Assembly (NCBI GenBank): GCA_941918925.1
Contig: OW799233.1
Coordinates: 58,185,841-58,249,840 of the forward strand
From: Phyto melanocephala
Taxonomy: Eukaryota; Arthropoda; Insecta; Diptera; Rhinophoridae
Length of the DNA stretch: 64,000 nt
Direction: 5' to 3'
Positions 44,061-55,436 of the stretch are shown here, piece by piece. Numbering within the stretch: the stretch's first letter is position 1; every line of letters starts with the position of its first letter. Both the position numbers and the translations under genes were made by a program. The notes beneath the pieces are model-generated. The model saw only the letters and a program-made list of their open reading frames with translations, did not search any database and had not been told where the DNA came from.

Positions 44061-44997
44061 CTCTTCAAAAAAAAAAACACACTTATTGTAAAGGAAATTT
44101 AAAAGTTTTTTATTTAATGTGAAGTACAATCGATACAATTAAGTTCTAAATAAAATGTCATTCAAATGGCCTCCACGACTTCTTCTTCAGGAACGAATTC
44201 CACTAAATCAAGTTGTATGTCATGAATGGCACGTTCAATATTGACTTGTAAAACTTGAAGAAAGTCTGGATTATTTCAAAAGACCAATGACTTCAAACAA
44301 CCCCACGAGAAATAATTTCTCTATGGAAATTTGTCTAAAAGTTGAATTTATAATTAGAAACTACTTTGGCACTCCTACTTTAACGCCACTTTCTTAAGTA
44401 AAAAAACTAATCTCAAGCTTGATTATTTTGATAAAAAAAAAATTTATTAAAAAGGACGAATAAAAATATACCGAAACTATTTTATTTAAAATACTTAAAT
44501 ATCGTTTATGATTAAGCCATTAGCTTTGGAGTTATCGAGGAACAAGTCAGAAAAATTTCATTTTTTTTTTTGTAAAATTATAAATTTTTTTAATTAAAAA
44601 ATTTTTAAAAAATTAAAGCAATAAAAAATTACCAGTTTTGGTACTTAGTCCTAAAACTGCATTTATTAGAAATAAAATATTTTTTTACATGAAAATCCAT
44701 GTTTAAATTCGTGTTTTATTTCCGATAAACTAAAAGAACTTAGTTTTAATTTTTTTATTACATATTAGTGTAGAGCTAACAATTTTGTGATTTTTTTTGT
44801 TAGTGAAAAATTAATTTTAAATTATTTTCCGACGGTAAACAGTCTAGAAGTTAGATGATATCTTTAAAAGTACCAAAGATAAAGTTTTTAACGGTTTTTG
44901 TCCCTTAGCCTTTCGATTTAAAAAAAAGGACCTGATACCTGTCCGCTTTTTTTATTTTTGCTTTTTATATAATATTTAAAAAATCAAGAAAGCAAGT
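44061..44997. other. AT-rich sequence with DINE and Helitron-like fragments
   Basis: About 44360 carries ACTCCTACTTTAACGCCACT, a scrap of DINE family 1. The stretch 44870-44960 (AAAGTACCAAAG ... GACCTGATACCTGTC) resembles 47600-47700 inside the minus-strand Helitron. No genes. Confidence 0.45.
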
Positions 44998-45513
44998 CTT
45001 GTCCAGATGTGTGAAGAGGTTAAGAACAACCCATGGGGTTTGACTTATAATTTGGTAACAAAAAAGCTTATGTGTCTAAGTAAATACATCACATATTTTC
45101 TGACCAGGGTGTGACATCTTGGCAAACTCATACTGTTTACAGGGTATTTGAATTCCCGCTTGTCACGACAGTTAAAGCTCACATGAATAATTTTTGGGAC
45201 AGGAAAACGCTTGGCTTGAATGGCGTATTAAATGTGGTAGTAATGGAGACTTTCAAGATGTACTAGAAGAGAAACTGTTGGAAAGCTTAGTTTGTAGGAG
45301 GCTAGGGGAATATGTTAAATGCGTAGGAGGTCTATCTAATAATCAATTTGGTTTTAGAAAGGCAAGATCAACTGTGAATTCTTTGAACATAGTAGTTAAT
45401 ACAGCCTCTCCGGCGATTGAGGGCAAACGATGGAGGAATGGCACAAAGGAGTATTGCGTAGTGGTAACGCTTGACTTTAGGAATGCGTTTAACTCGGCAA
45501 ACTGAGAAGGGTG

Positions 45514-45858
45514 TCCGCCGGGAAGGTATACTACTTTGTTTTGCCGTCATTTTGGTAAACATTAGTCTTTACAGTTCATATTCGGCAGTCGTGAAGTAAA
45601 GACGTGGCAAATTTATAATGAAAATATATTCGGTGTTTTATTTAAAAAGGAATCATTGGACCTCACTTCTTTGACACTAAAAATGGCGTAACGATAACTG
45701 TCAATGGGGAGCGATATCGTGATATAATTGAAAACTTTTTAACGCTACAACTGCATGCTTTTGGCTTTACTAGCATGTTGTTTTAACAAAATGGTGCCAC
45801 ATCGCATACAGCCAGGATTAAAAAAGAATTACTGCGAGTAGTATACCTTCCCGGCGGA
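45514..45858 (+). mobile_element. 345-bp mariner-type deletion derivative in the R1 RT
   Basis: Near-perfect terminal inverted repeats (TCCGCCGGGAAGGTATACTA at the left, its complement at the right). The interior keeps a transposase piece, VTVNGERYRDIIENF and QNGATSHTARIKKELL, from the DUF4817-type Tc1/mariner family; the usual second catalytic Asp is Asn here and a stop precedes it. No TA duplication is evident at the borders. Confidence 0.7.
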
Positions 45859-46263
45859 CGGCCTGCACATTCAATTATGCGTTTAGCCATTTCTGAGTAC
45901 TTGTTGGCTACAGTGAAGGATTACTTTCGTAATAGAGTCCTTTTGTACGAAACCGCATATCACAGGTGGGGTCCCACCGTTGTTGTGGAATGTGATGTAT
46001 GATGGAAAACTGTGTGTCTCTTCCTGATGGGGCTAATATTGTTGGTTTTGCCGATGAAACAGCACTAATGTGTCGCTAGGGAGTTAATGGAGATTACAAC
46101 CATTACTAACACACGCATAGAGATTGTGCGATTGTGGTTAGAATCTGTTAATTTGAGGTTAATTTGATATCCAGCCGCATTCAATGAAGTCTAAAAAATT
46201 AAATGTGGGATCGTGTTGGATTGAGACGAAACCTTCCTTTAAATATCTTGGAGTTATGATATA

Positions 46264-47923
46264 CTAGCAGATTACCCGCTACTTCGATAGCGCAGTTCTT
46301 ACTATTTACTGAATACTCAAGTTCTTTTTTTAATTACTAAATGTTTTATGGTTGAAGTTATGAAAATTTTTTTCTTTGATTTGTTTTAGTTAGAAAAAAA
46401 GTGCAGTAAGGATATATCGGGATTATATTTTAAATTCACAATATGCAAAAATTACTATAAAAATAATAAAAATTACATTTTGTCCTTCACTTTAATCTTC
46501 AAAGATAAATTGGATTATCAGTACCTACTTTCAGAATTCTAAGTATACAGAATGTAAAAACTGCAAAAATTCCAAAAAAATGAGAATTATTTTTTTGTCC
46601 ATAACAATCAGAGTTAGAATTTGGTTTAAAAATCACTAATTTTAAGAATCTATGTTTACAAACGAAATAATAGAAAAAGTACAATAAAAATGCGAAAAGG
46701 CAAAAAGTACAATAGTAATGCGAAAAGCCACCTTTTGTTTTGGCCTTATCATTTTTATTCTCAATTTAAAGCAATAGTCCCTTATTTCAAAATTCTATCT
46801 TCATAAACTTATAACACACAAAGAGTAAATTAAAAATTTAAAACAGAACCTTTTTGATCGCCCATAACATTTTTAGTCTCATCTGGAATAAATAGTCCTT
46901 TATTTTACAATTCTACCTTCATAAACGTAGGAAATACATAAAGTACCATAAAAATTTTTGTTTTGGCCTTATCATTTTTATTCTCAATTTAAAGCAATAG
47001 TCCCTTATTTCAAAATTCTATCTTCATAAACTTATAACACACAAAGAGTACATTAAAAATTTAAAACAGAACCTTTTTGATCGCCCATAACATTTTTAGT
47101 CTCATCTGGAATAAATAGTCCTTTATTTTACAATTCTACCTTCATAAACGTAGGAAATACATAAAGTACCATAAAAATTAAAAAAGTACCTTTTCGTTCG
47201 CCCATAACATTTTAAACCTCAACTTGGATCAATAGTCTCTAATGTCGAAATTCTATCTTCATAAACGAAGAAAATACAAAAAGTACCCAAAAAACAGAAA
47301 AGAACCTTATTTCCATATAAATGTATAAATTTCAAGTTCAAAATGTTTAAATATTTATGCAACAAAAAATATTTTCATATACATGATTTAAAGTGAGTAA
47401 ATCTACTCTATTTTGCATATAAGTAATTATGTTCTAAAAAGTAACAATCTGTTTTCCCGAATTTTATGAAAATTGGCCCTCTTATTAATAATTACACACA
47501 TTTCTGGTGTTTTTCCCTTTTTGGTACCTAAAGTGTTTAATCCTATTGATATTTTTTTTGTGGATTAACTAATAGTTTAAATTTTTTTCCAGCTTTATGT
47601 GTTCGGAAGTTACATAGGGTACCAAAAAAGTACCAAATTATAGTTTTTACCCCTTACGGGTTGAAAATTCAAAAAAGGCCAGACACCTGTCAGCTTATTT
47701 TTTGTGCAAATGACAATACTTTTTCAATTTAATTTGTATCATTTTTAGTTTAGCAGATATAAGATTAGCGATTTTATCCTTTTTTACCCCCTTAAAGTAC
47801 GAATTTCCAAAAATCCCTTCTTGAAACAGGAACCGATTGTCTAAATTTCTTGTCTCTAGCTATTTTCGTTTGGGCTGTGCGATAATGAATCAGTCAGTCA
47901 CGTTACTCTTTTATATATATAGA
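46264..47923 (-). mobile_element. Non-autonomous Helitron nested in R1 copy A
   Basis: On the minus strand the 5' end is TCTATATATATAAAAGAGTA (47923 downward). The 3' end is CGCTATCGAAGTAGCG, a 5-bp-stem hairpin, then GGTAATCTGCTAG at 46264. The host bases are A before TC and T after CTAG, the Helitron A-T target. No coding sequence is present; AT-rich tandem repeats fill the middle. The R1 thumb homology resumes immediately outside. Confidence 0.85.
46738..47183. repeat. 223-bp tandem duplication within the Helitron
   Basis: TTTTGGCCTTATCATTTTTA starts at 46738 and again at 46961 with nearly identical following sequence. Each unit contains two diverged ~112-bp subunits with TCCTTTATTT-like and CTTCATAAACG motifs, so it is a higher-order tandem repeat. 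Confidence 0.85.
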
Positions 47924-48772
47924 TTGTAGTTTATCTTTTAAGGACCATCTAAGTCTTCGAAAACATATACTGCTCTGCCTCGTATTATACCAAATACGAG
48001 AGACCCAAAATACTTATTTCGGAAACTTATGACTGGAGTAGTGAAGAGTGTGATCATGTCACCCATCTGGTCTGGGGCTCTTGGTTTAAAGACTGGCTGC
48101 TTTGCGAGTTATTTGTGCTTTCCGGACTGATGATGCAATATTGGTAATTGCAGGAATGATGCCGATTGATTTTCAGATCAGAGTCTTATTAGATATTGCA
48201 GCGATTGCTTTTGCGGCAGCGATAGTCCTTGTCCAAAAAGGGAAAATGGACGTATTCTCTTATTCCTGGCTTGGTCCAATGGCTCAAGCAGGCAATGGAG
48301 ATCTAGACTTCTATGTTACGCAGTTGCTTACTTGACATGGTTATTTCCGGTCGTACCTATACAGATTGGGTCATGATACTTCTCCGTACTCCGTACCGAG
48401 TTGTGATGGTACTGTCGAGGAGAATGCTAACACGTATTCTTTGCTTGCCAACGTGTTAATAGGGAGAGAATGTATCTTGAAGAGATGATAGACCGTAGTG
48501 TTGATCACAATAATATAGTAAAGTACACTAAGTTGGAAGTATGTATGTGAATATGCTAGATTGGTTCTCATTGAACTTCGTATGGTTGAGAATATCCGTA
48601 ATTGGATATCATAGTTTGGGTGTTGTACCTTTCCCCCAGCGATGTTAAGATTTTTGGTAGTTCCGCAGGGATTTTGGGCCTGTGTGTTTTAGCGTTTTAA
48701 AGTCACACACTCCAGACTGACTGGAGTACAAAAGTCTTTTGATGATTTCACCTCGTTAACAAAAAAAAACAC

Positions 48773-49440
48773 ACACATACATTATCGCAAGGCCATTTTC
48801 AACTGAGAATAACGACCCCGCGAACCATAGTTAGGCAGGTGCGGAGAGCGTATCAAAAAGATACAAGTGCTCTGTAAAGTCCTGTGTAGGGCGAATGGAT
48901 GTCGCCCTTAATTACGCAACCAACCACATGGGTTACTCTCAAGAGAGACGTAGTTAGGAGTGACGACTCCGTAGTTTCCTCGAATCGCGGACCTCCGGCG
49001 TAAGGCCAAGACCAGTACGGCCTTAATTATGGTATAGCTGGAAAAACTATTTGGATTTGATTTAACCGCGGTCCAACGACTGTGATATTTTATGACCACA
49101 GTAAGTGGAAGTGAAATCCTACCACAATGGCTGCTAGGCTGTCACAGCAGCCTAATGGATGCAGTTTCCCAAATAACACGGACATGGTACTGGGAAGGTT
49201 TCTCATAAGAATGTCCGGAAAAATTATGGTACATCTGATAAATATACACATAGTGTATATAGAGGTGACATACGGACTGGAAGGGGGGGAATCACACTAG
49301 ATGATCCAGCAAAAGGCATGGCGGGTGAATTAATAAACCAGAAAAGGCAAGCGTGTAATGATTCAATGGTTACAAGGAAAAAATCGACAAACATCCAGTT
49401 TACTGGTGAAACGTTGAAATTGTGACATTGTGGGTAGATT
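48773..49440. other. GC-richer non-coding stretch between R1 copies
   Basis: Contains ACCCCGCGAACCATAG and TCGCGGACCTCCGGCGTAAG. Probably untranslated or ORF1 sequence of an R1-clade element, but no frame could be assigned. Confidence 0.4.
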
Positions 49441-51275
49441 GTATACGTGCAAGAAGGCTATACACAAGATCAAATAGTACATCTTATAACAGCCAACATC
49501 AGCAGGTTTTTAGAATGAAAAGGAGAGCCTTAAAGCCAAGCGGAAATCCTTTTTTGATTAATGTGACGATATTGAAATAACCCGTGTGGTCTTACCTATA
49601 AACTGGTAACGAAGAGATTTAAGTGTTTAAGCTCAGCTACAGCATCTTTTTTCACATAAACAAACGTCTACATGGAAAAACAGTGTCCTTGCTGAAGTAT
49701 TCCATTTTCCTCAAGACACAAAATCCGATATAGAAGCAGCTGTGTTAAAATCTAAGGATAAGAAGGCACCAGGATTGGATTGTTTCCCAAATGTAGTGTT
49801 AAAGGAAGCCGTTAAATGTTGTCCTGATTAATTTGTTAAGATCATAAACTCTTGTTTAATTCAAGGCGTTTCTTCATCAATATGAAAGAGGCAAAAATGT
49901 ATCCTACCAAAGCATAAGAAACCCGACGATGAACCCTCCTCTTATCGCCTACTATGCACGATATACACGTGCGGTAAGTTTTTAGAGATGATAATATTTA
50001 ATAAACTGGAATCTTGTATTGATGCCGGAAGAGGGTTATCCAATTACCAATTTGGCTTTAGAAAAGCTAAATCTACTATCGATGCCATTAACGTGATTGT
50101 AAAAACTATCAAAGGAAAACGATGGAAAAATGGCACAAAGAAATATTGTTTTATGGCAACATTAGACGTCAAAAAAGTCTTTAATACAGCGAACTGGAAG
50201 AAGATTGTCCAGATTGAATATCTCCCCATACCTACCGGCCATTATTCAGGATTAGTTTTCGTTATAGATTTGTGATATATGATAAAGACACGGTTATGAA
50301 GATGTATAAAATCACTGGAGTAGTACCACAAGGATCAGCGCTATGAACATTGCTATGGAATGTGATGTACGATGGTGTACTGAGATTGGATTAACCTTTA
50401 AATGTAAAGATAATTGACTTTGCGGATGATATAGCACTTGTTTGTGTTGCAAAGGAACTCGCAGAGGCAGAAAAGATTTTGAATGTCAGTGTACAAATTG
50501 TTCGATCTTGTCTCAGGTTAATTGGTTTGAATCTTTCGGACCATAAGACGGAAGCGGTGCTTATAGGCAGCCACACAATAAGGGAAACCAAAAACTTGAA
50601 AGTTAGCATGTGCTTAATAGAAACCAAGCCCTACCTCAAATATCTTAGTGTGATAATTGATACTCTATTTTCGATCACCTACAATACATAAATGTAAAGG
50701 CATCGAGAACTTGCTCTCGCGGATTATGCCAAATACTAGAGGCCCCTAGTATATTTAAAGAAAGTTTATAGTAAGCGTTGTTAAGAGCATTATCTTGTAT
50801 GCATATCCTGTCTGGTCAAATGCGTTACGGTTTAGATCCTATGTGAATGTTAGTGTGTCTGTCTATAGGACCTTCGAGTGTGTAGTACATATCAGACAGT
50901 GTCGGTTGAGGCAGCGTTTGTCATTGCGGGTATGTTACCAATTGAGTTGGAGGACACAGCTGCTACAAGGGATGAACGCATTGTCAAACGGCAGTTGCGT
51001 TGGTGCGTTATGTGTAAGGGGAGATGACTGATATCTGACATAATGTCATGGCTCGATAGAGGACACGGCGACCACAACTATTACATCACTTAATTATTGA
51101 GTGGATATGGCTGCTTTATGTCGTATCTGTACCGCTTTTGACATGACAGTGATCCTTCCCACCCTTTGACGGAAAGCTCTACGGTAGTTCCACGGGGACG
51201 TTTGGGTAAGTGTATCGAAGTGTTCATTTTAGGAACCAGTCTTTCGATGATTCTACAACGTTAAATAAAAATAAA
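49441..51275 (+). mobile_element. Decayed R1-clade retrotransposon B
   Basis: RT blocks include SKDKKAPGLDCFPNVVLKEA (about 49755), GLSNYQFGFRKAKSTIDAIN (about 50035), KYCFMATLDVKKVFNTANW (motif A, about 50143), VVPQGSAL then a stop (motif B, about 50320) and IDFADDIALVCVAKELAEAE (catalytic box, about 50408). The best frames are 49988-50275 and 50479-50691. The tail ends CTTTCGATGATTCTACAACG near 51241, as in copy A. Many stops; dead. Confidence 0.8.
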
Positions 51276-51965
51276 TCACACATATACATATGTGCATATC
51301 ATAGATGCCCAAAAATGTTTTGCAGACGTATTGTGTATAGAATTGTAAAGTATAGTGACACGAAAAAGTAAACCAACAATTTTTTTTTTTAATTTCACAG
51401 AAAGTTGTTTCGGTTGTAAAAAATGTACTGCAAGCGTCAATTCAAAGTAAACACCACATATAACTTTAAAATTTTGACGATTATTTGTATTTAACAATTA
51501 TTTATGATAAATAGCATTGCATAACTAATAAGTAATTAATGTAGAATAAACCAGTGAATAACATCGGTTACCACTTCGGATATTCATTAAGTATTGTTAG
51601 CAAAACATGTATAAGTGCGTACAGTACAGCTAAAAAAAATTCTTTCTCCGTACATACTCGTTTGATGTTCGGCATAAGTATATAATTAACCGAAATCTAA
51701 GTATTTTTCGCATAAAAACTCGATATTGTACAACTAATGTTCACAAGGACAGCAAAATTCGAGGTTCGCTCTCTAATTCAAGGTTCCTGACCGAATCTTG
51801 ATTAAATCTACAGATTCGGCATACAAAATTGTGAGATCGGATCTTCATGGTTCATTTTGAATATTGCTGCGAATCTCGAAGAATTTACTATCATCTCCAA
51901 TTTTGATAACAAAAAATCGCAAATTTATCTGTACTGGCTGTCAAAAACAAAACATAAACAAAGGA
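51276..51965. other. Unassigned AT-rich sequence
   Basis: No recognisable domain or repeat. TTCGAGGTTCGCTC and related short repeats near 51760-51880 are all that stands out. Confidence 0.35.
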
Positions 51966-52616
51966 AAACAAAACAAGTAACAGTGCTATATTGCCGAATC
52001 TTATATACCCTTCACAACGTGTAGTCATGCAATAACAATTGTTTGTATCACCATTCATCTCAAATAAAATACGTACATAGATGTATAAAACATACCATTG
52101 TAAAATAATAATTAAGTTTACGTATGTATGTTTATAAAAAAAATACAAAAAAAAAATATATTTAAACACGTGTAGTCATGCAATAACAATTGTTTGTATC
52201 ACCATTCATCTCATATAAAATACGTACATATGTACATGTAGAAAACATACATATGTATATAAAAACATCCCATTGCAAAATTATAAATTGAGTTTACGTA
52301 TGTATGTTTAAAAAAAAAATTACAAAAAAAAAATATATTAAAACAATAAAAAAACTTACGAAAAAAAATTTTTCAATTTTTTAAAAAAAATAAAAAAAAA
52401 TTTATATAAAAAAATAATAAAAATATAAATACTATATATAAAATAAAAACAAGAGTGCTATATTCGGCCGTGCCGAATCTTATATACCCTTCACAACGTG
52501 TAGTCATGCAATAAGAATAGTTTGTATCACCATTCATCTCATATGAAATACATATATAAAAACATCCCATTGTAAAATAATAAATTTACGTATGTAGTTT
52601 AATTAAAAAATACTAG
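51966..52616 (-). repeat. Three successive DINE-like family 2 3'-end fragments
   Basis: Fragments at about 51966-52165, 52166-52442 and 52447-52616 each carry CGTGTAGTCATGCAATAA (plus strand) and the AAACATACAT/ACATCCCATT block. The first and third have the GCCGAATCTTATATACCC hairpin end. They are in the same orientation, like a local tandem array of truncated ends separated by A-rich tracts. Confidence 0.65.
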
Positions 52617-52857
52617 GTACTCAATGGGAAAATTACATAAAAAAAGATATTTATTTAGTTTAGTTTTTTTTTCATAGTGCATCGTATTTTGCTAGTCATT
52701 ATATTTCATATACTACTCATATTGACCATGGTACATTGAAATGTTAAAAAAAAAATAAAAATCAAAATTTCAGAAAACACTAAAGAAAGAGGTATCGAAC
52801 AGCGAACCTCCAGTTTCATAGTTCAGTGGTGTACCCACTAAACTACCATCCTATGAA
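52617..52857 (-). repeat. tRNA-derived SINE, copy 1
   Basis: On the minus strand the head reads GGATGGTAGTTTAGTGGG (A-box-like TAGTTTAGTGGG at 52834-52845). About 45 nt further is GTTCGATACC (B-box, 52791-52800). This spacing and order are those of an internal RNA polymerase III promoter. The body ends CCCATTGAGTA. No intact tRNA fold is apparent, so this is a SINE-like repeat and not a tRNA gene. Confidence 0.7.
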
Positions 52858-53309
52858 TTTTTCTGCAACCTAAATATACAAAAGTAATTGCAATCTATAT
52901 GAGGTGCATTAAAAATAAAAAACCTGTTATGTATATGTTATGTTATATTTAAGTATTAACAATACGTATGAATGCATATGTGTTTATAAGTATTTCTACC
53001 ACTCACACTTGAATTAAAGTTATAGCTGTTGTTACCCTGTTTATCTCTGCCAGCGAAAGCCACGGTGACATTTTGTTTTCTTTAAATATTGTGAGCAGAG
53101 TTACCAGAGGAAGATTAAAATAAGCTATTATTTTCCTTAAGAGTTGTTACATTTAGCATAAGGTATTGCATTTAAAATTATTTCTTAATGCAAATAAATA
53201 AATGTAATTTATATGGACATTTGTATGAATGTATCTAGGTATTTATGTACTTATATTTAAAGCAGGAATATTAAAGAAAACTTTTAAGAAAATAAATAAT
53301 TAATTTGTT

Positions 53310-53375
53310 ACAAAACAACGGTCTTGAAGTCTAATGATATAACCGCTAATCTCCCAATGGCATGTAATTTTTTGC
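53310..53375 (-). repeat. tRNA-like SINE head fragment
   Basis: The minus-strand sequence GGGAGATTAGCGGTTATATC and CATTAGACTTCAAGACCG aligns with the head of the SINE copies (A-box-like), but no B-box follows. Likely a diverged or truncated copy. Confidence 0.45.
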
Positions 53376-53470
53376 ATTTGTTTGCAAGTTTAATTAAAAA
53401 AAAAAATAAAGAAGAAGTAAAGGGCATACAGTATTGAAATTTAATATATGTATAATATGTATGGATGTAT

Positions 53471-53705
53471 ACTACTCAATGGGAGAAATGCATAAAAATA
53501 AATTTGTGTTTAAGTTTAGTTTTTGTCCATGATATTTCATTTAATGCTCATATCGACCATAGTACAATGAAATGTTAAAAAAAAAACAACAAAAAAAATA
53601 AAAATTGTACCAAACACAAAAGGAAGTGGTATCGAACGGCGAACCTTCAGTTTTATAGTTTATTGGTGCACCCACTATACTACAAACCTATGAATCATTT
53701 CGTAA
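53471..53705 (-). repeat. tRNA-derived SINE, copy 2
   Basis: Homologous to 52617-52857 throughout, with A-box-like TAGTATAGTGGG (53671-53682) and GTTCGATACC (53628-53637). Both copies share flanking sequence (AGTAATTGCAATCT), so the repeat unit extends beyond the head. In this copy that extension is separated by the MITE at 53707-54363. Confidence 0.7.
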
Positions 53706-53706
53706 T

Positions 53707-54363
53707 ACCCCTTTCGCACTAGGCAAGTCACTTGCTCAAGTTAGTTTTTTATTTTCTTTTATTTTTCTTTGAACTTGCTTTCATGTTCAGACTCAGCAAT
53801 TGACTTGCCCAAGTTTCGTTCTCTTTTACTTATTATACTCTTCACACAGTGAAAAAGGGTATATATAGGTTTGTCATTCCGTGTAAAATTTCTACAATTA
53901 TCTATTATCTACACATACATACAAACGTGGTATACTTGTTAGAGTGAGCCAAAAAAATTTTTTATTTTATATATTATTCAAATTTTTATTGTTTTATAAA
54001 TTAAATTTTTCTTTTAATTTATTTTTTTTAGACACATAAGTAAACTAAATTTATAATATTATAATTGGATGTTTTTATATATGTTGGTTTTTTATATGAA
54101 TGTACGTATTTCATATGAGATAAATGGTGATATAAACAATTGTTGTTGCATGACTACACGTTGTGAAGGGTATATAAGATTCCGCATGGCCGAATATAGC
54201 ACTCTTGTTTGTTTTTATTTCTTTTTTGTTTTTGGTTTCTCAACAAAAACTTGCTCGTACTTGCCGAGTACAGGCAAGTCTGTACTCAAATATGAGCAAA
54301 TTTCTTCCCCTTTACCCGACCTTACTTCACTAGCGCAAGTGACTTGCCTAATGAGAAAGGGGT
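53707..54363. mobile_element. MITE with ACCCCTTTC ends, containing a DINE-like repeat
   Basis: Inverted ends (ACCCCTTTCGCACTAGGCAA at the left; TTGCCTAATGAGAAAGGGGT at the right) with the GCAAGTCACTTGC theme repeated subterminally. Flanks GTAAT (53702-53706) and GTAAC (54364-54368) match at 4 of 5 bases. The empty SINE copy 1 has GCAAC at this position. A DINE family 2 copy occupies about 53833-54214. Confidence 0.75.
53833..54214 (+). repeat. DINE-like family 2, short copy nested in MITE
   Basis: Starts TTATACTCTTCACACAGTG and ends GTGAAGGGTATATAAGATTC with GCATGGCCG and CTTGTTTGTTTT. Most of the interior is deleted. Confidence 0.7.
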
Positions 54364-54407
54364 GTAACTTAAACAGAGGTAATTGCAATCTGTATGAGGT
54401 GAATAAA

Positions 54408-54600
54408 AAACAAGTAAGAGCACTATATTCGGCTGTGCCGAATGTTTTATACCCACCACCAATTTTGTGTACATTTAAAGCACAATATTTATTATTTTGT
54501 TAATCGCTATGCAATAATCTCTTTATAATAAAATATGTATCACTTTCTTTGTAGAGGGTGGTTAAATTTTAAGTACTCGTATCCAACCAGCTGACTGTTT
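54408..54600 (-). repeat. DINE-like family 1 3' end plus Tc1/mariner TIR scrap
   Basis: The minus-strand 3' terminus (ACAAGTAAGAGCACTATATT and TATACCCACCACCAATTTTG as seen on the plus strand) is followed at 54556 by AGGGTGGTTAAATTTTAAG, the terminal repeat of the element family at 11236. The association repeats that seen at 11236 and 59495. Confidence 0.65.
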
Positions 54601-54629
54601 TTTTTTTATATACATTTTAGAGGCATTAC

Positions 54630-55436
54630 CTCGGATAAGGTGACATGGGCGGTTAAGACTTTTGGGCCTTACAGATCGGCAGGGCCAGATGGTATTTTTC
54701 CGGCAATGTTACAGAATATTCAGGGTTCATCGCTCCTGCTGCTGGTTGAACTATTTAGGTATTATCCCCCTTATTATGGCTTTTGGCTGTCAATGTTGTG
54801 TTAAGGCACTTTGACAGGATAGGACAGAAAGTCGTGGCCTATGCGGATGATGTAGTTTTTTTGGTATCGGGCAAGTTTCTGCCGACAATTGGCGAAGTCA
54901 TGCAAAGGGCGTTGGACGATCTGTCATCTTGGGCTACTGATAAGGGTTTGGGAGTCAATCCAGGAAAGACAGAGTTGGTTCTTTTTACTAGAAGGTATAA
55001 GGTGGTGGGATTGAAACTACCGGTGCTAGGAGGTGTAGAGCTTAGACTATTTAATAGTGCTAAGTATTTGGGAGTTTTTCTGGACAGCAAGCTGTCCTGG
55101 GGGAGGAACACTCAGGAAAGGCTAAAAAGGGGTTTCAATGCCTACTATGCTTGCAGATCATCGATAGGTAGGAGTTGGGGACTTCGGCCGTCAGTGGTGG
55201 GATGGCTTTATACTTCGGTGGTCAGACCAATTCTTACATATGGATGCTGTGTTTGGTGGGAGGCATTGGGTCTTGCTAGTCGTAGGAACCTTCTGTCTAA
55301 GGCTCAGAGGTGTGTTTCGATCGGCATGACAGGTGCCATGAGAAGTACTCCTCAGGCAGCCCTGGATGTTATTCTTCACTTTCTGCCTATTGAGCAGTAT
55401 GTAAGGGAATGGCAGCCAGGGGCATTCTTAGACTGA
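54630..55436 (+). pseudogene. LOA reverse transcriptase, internally deleted
   Basis: The first ~110 bp encode SAGPDGIFPAMLQ, then the frame breaks near 54770. From 54783 a 217-codon frame begins just before the catalytic box (KVVAYADDVVFLV). It continues with KTELVLFTRRYK, KYLGVFLDSKLSW, SVVRPILTYGCCVWW and KAQRCVSIGMTGAMRSTP. The middle of the RT (motifs A and B) is missing, so it cannot be active. Confidence 0.85.

Larger units (their letters stand above)
44998..48772 (+). mobile_element. Decayed R1-clade retrotransposon A, with two nested insertions
   Basis: Decayed RT frames include NNPWGLTYNLVTKKL (about 45030), GLSNNQFGFRKARSTV and YCVVVTLDFRNAFNSAN (45194-45505), SEYLLATVKDYFRNRVLLYE (about 45893), FADETAL (RT catalytic box, normally Y/FADD, about 46050) and RIIPNTRDPK-like thumb sequence after 47930. 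A mariner-type element (45514-45858) and a Helitron (46264-47923) interrupt it. The 3' end (GTCTTTTGATGATTTCACCT near 48738) resembles that of copy B. Confidence 0.78.

Noticed and set aside
52785..52857. Genuine tRNA gene on the minus strand
   Set aside because: A and B boxes are present but acceptor and anticodon stems do not pair convincingly and the sequence recurs as part of a larger repeat; called a SINE.
54069..54503. 144-codon plus-strand frame
   Set aside because: It runs through a DINE end, a MITE end and another DINE end; an accidental frame across three repeats.
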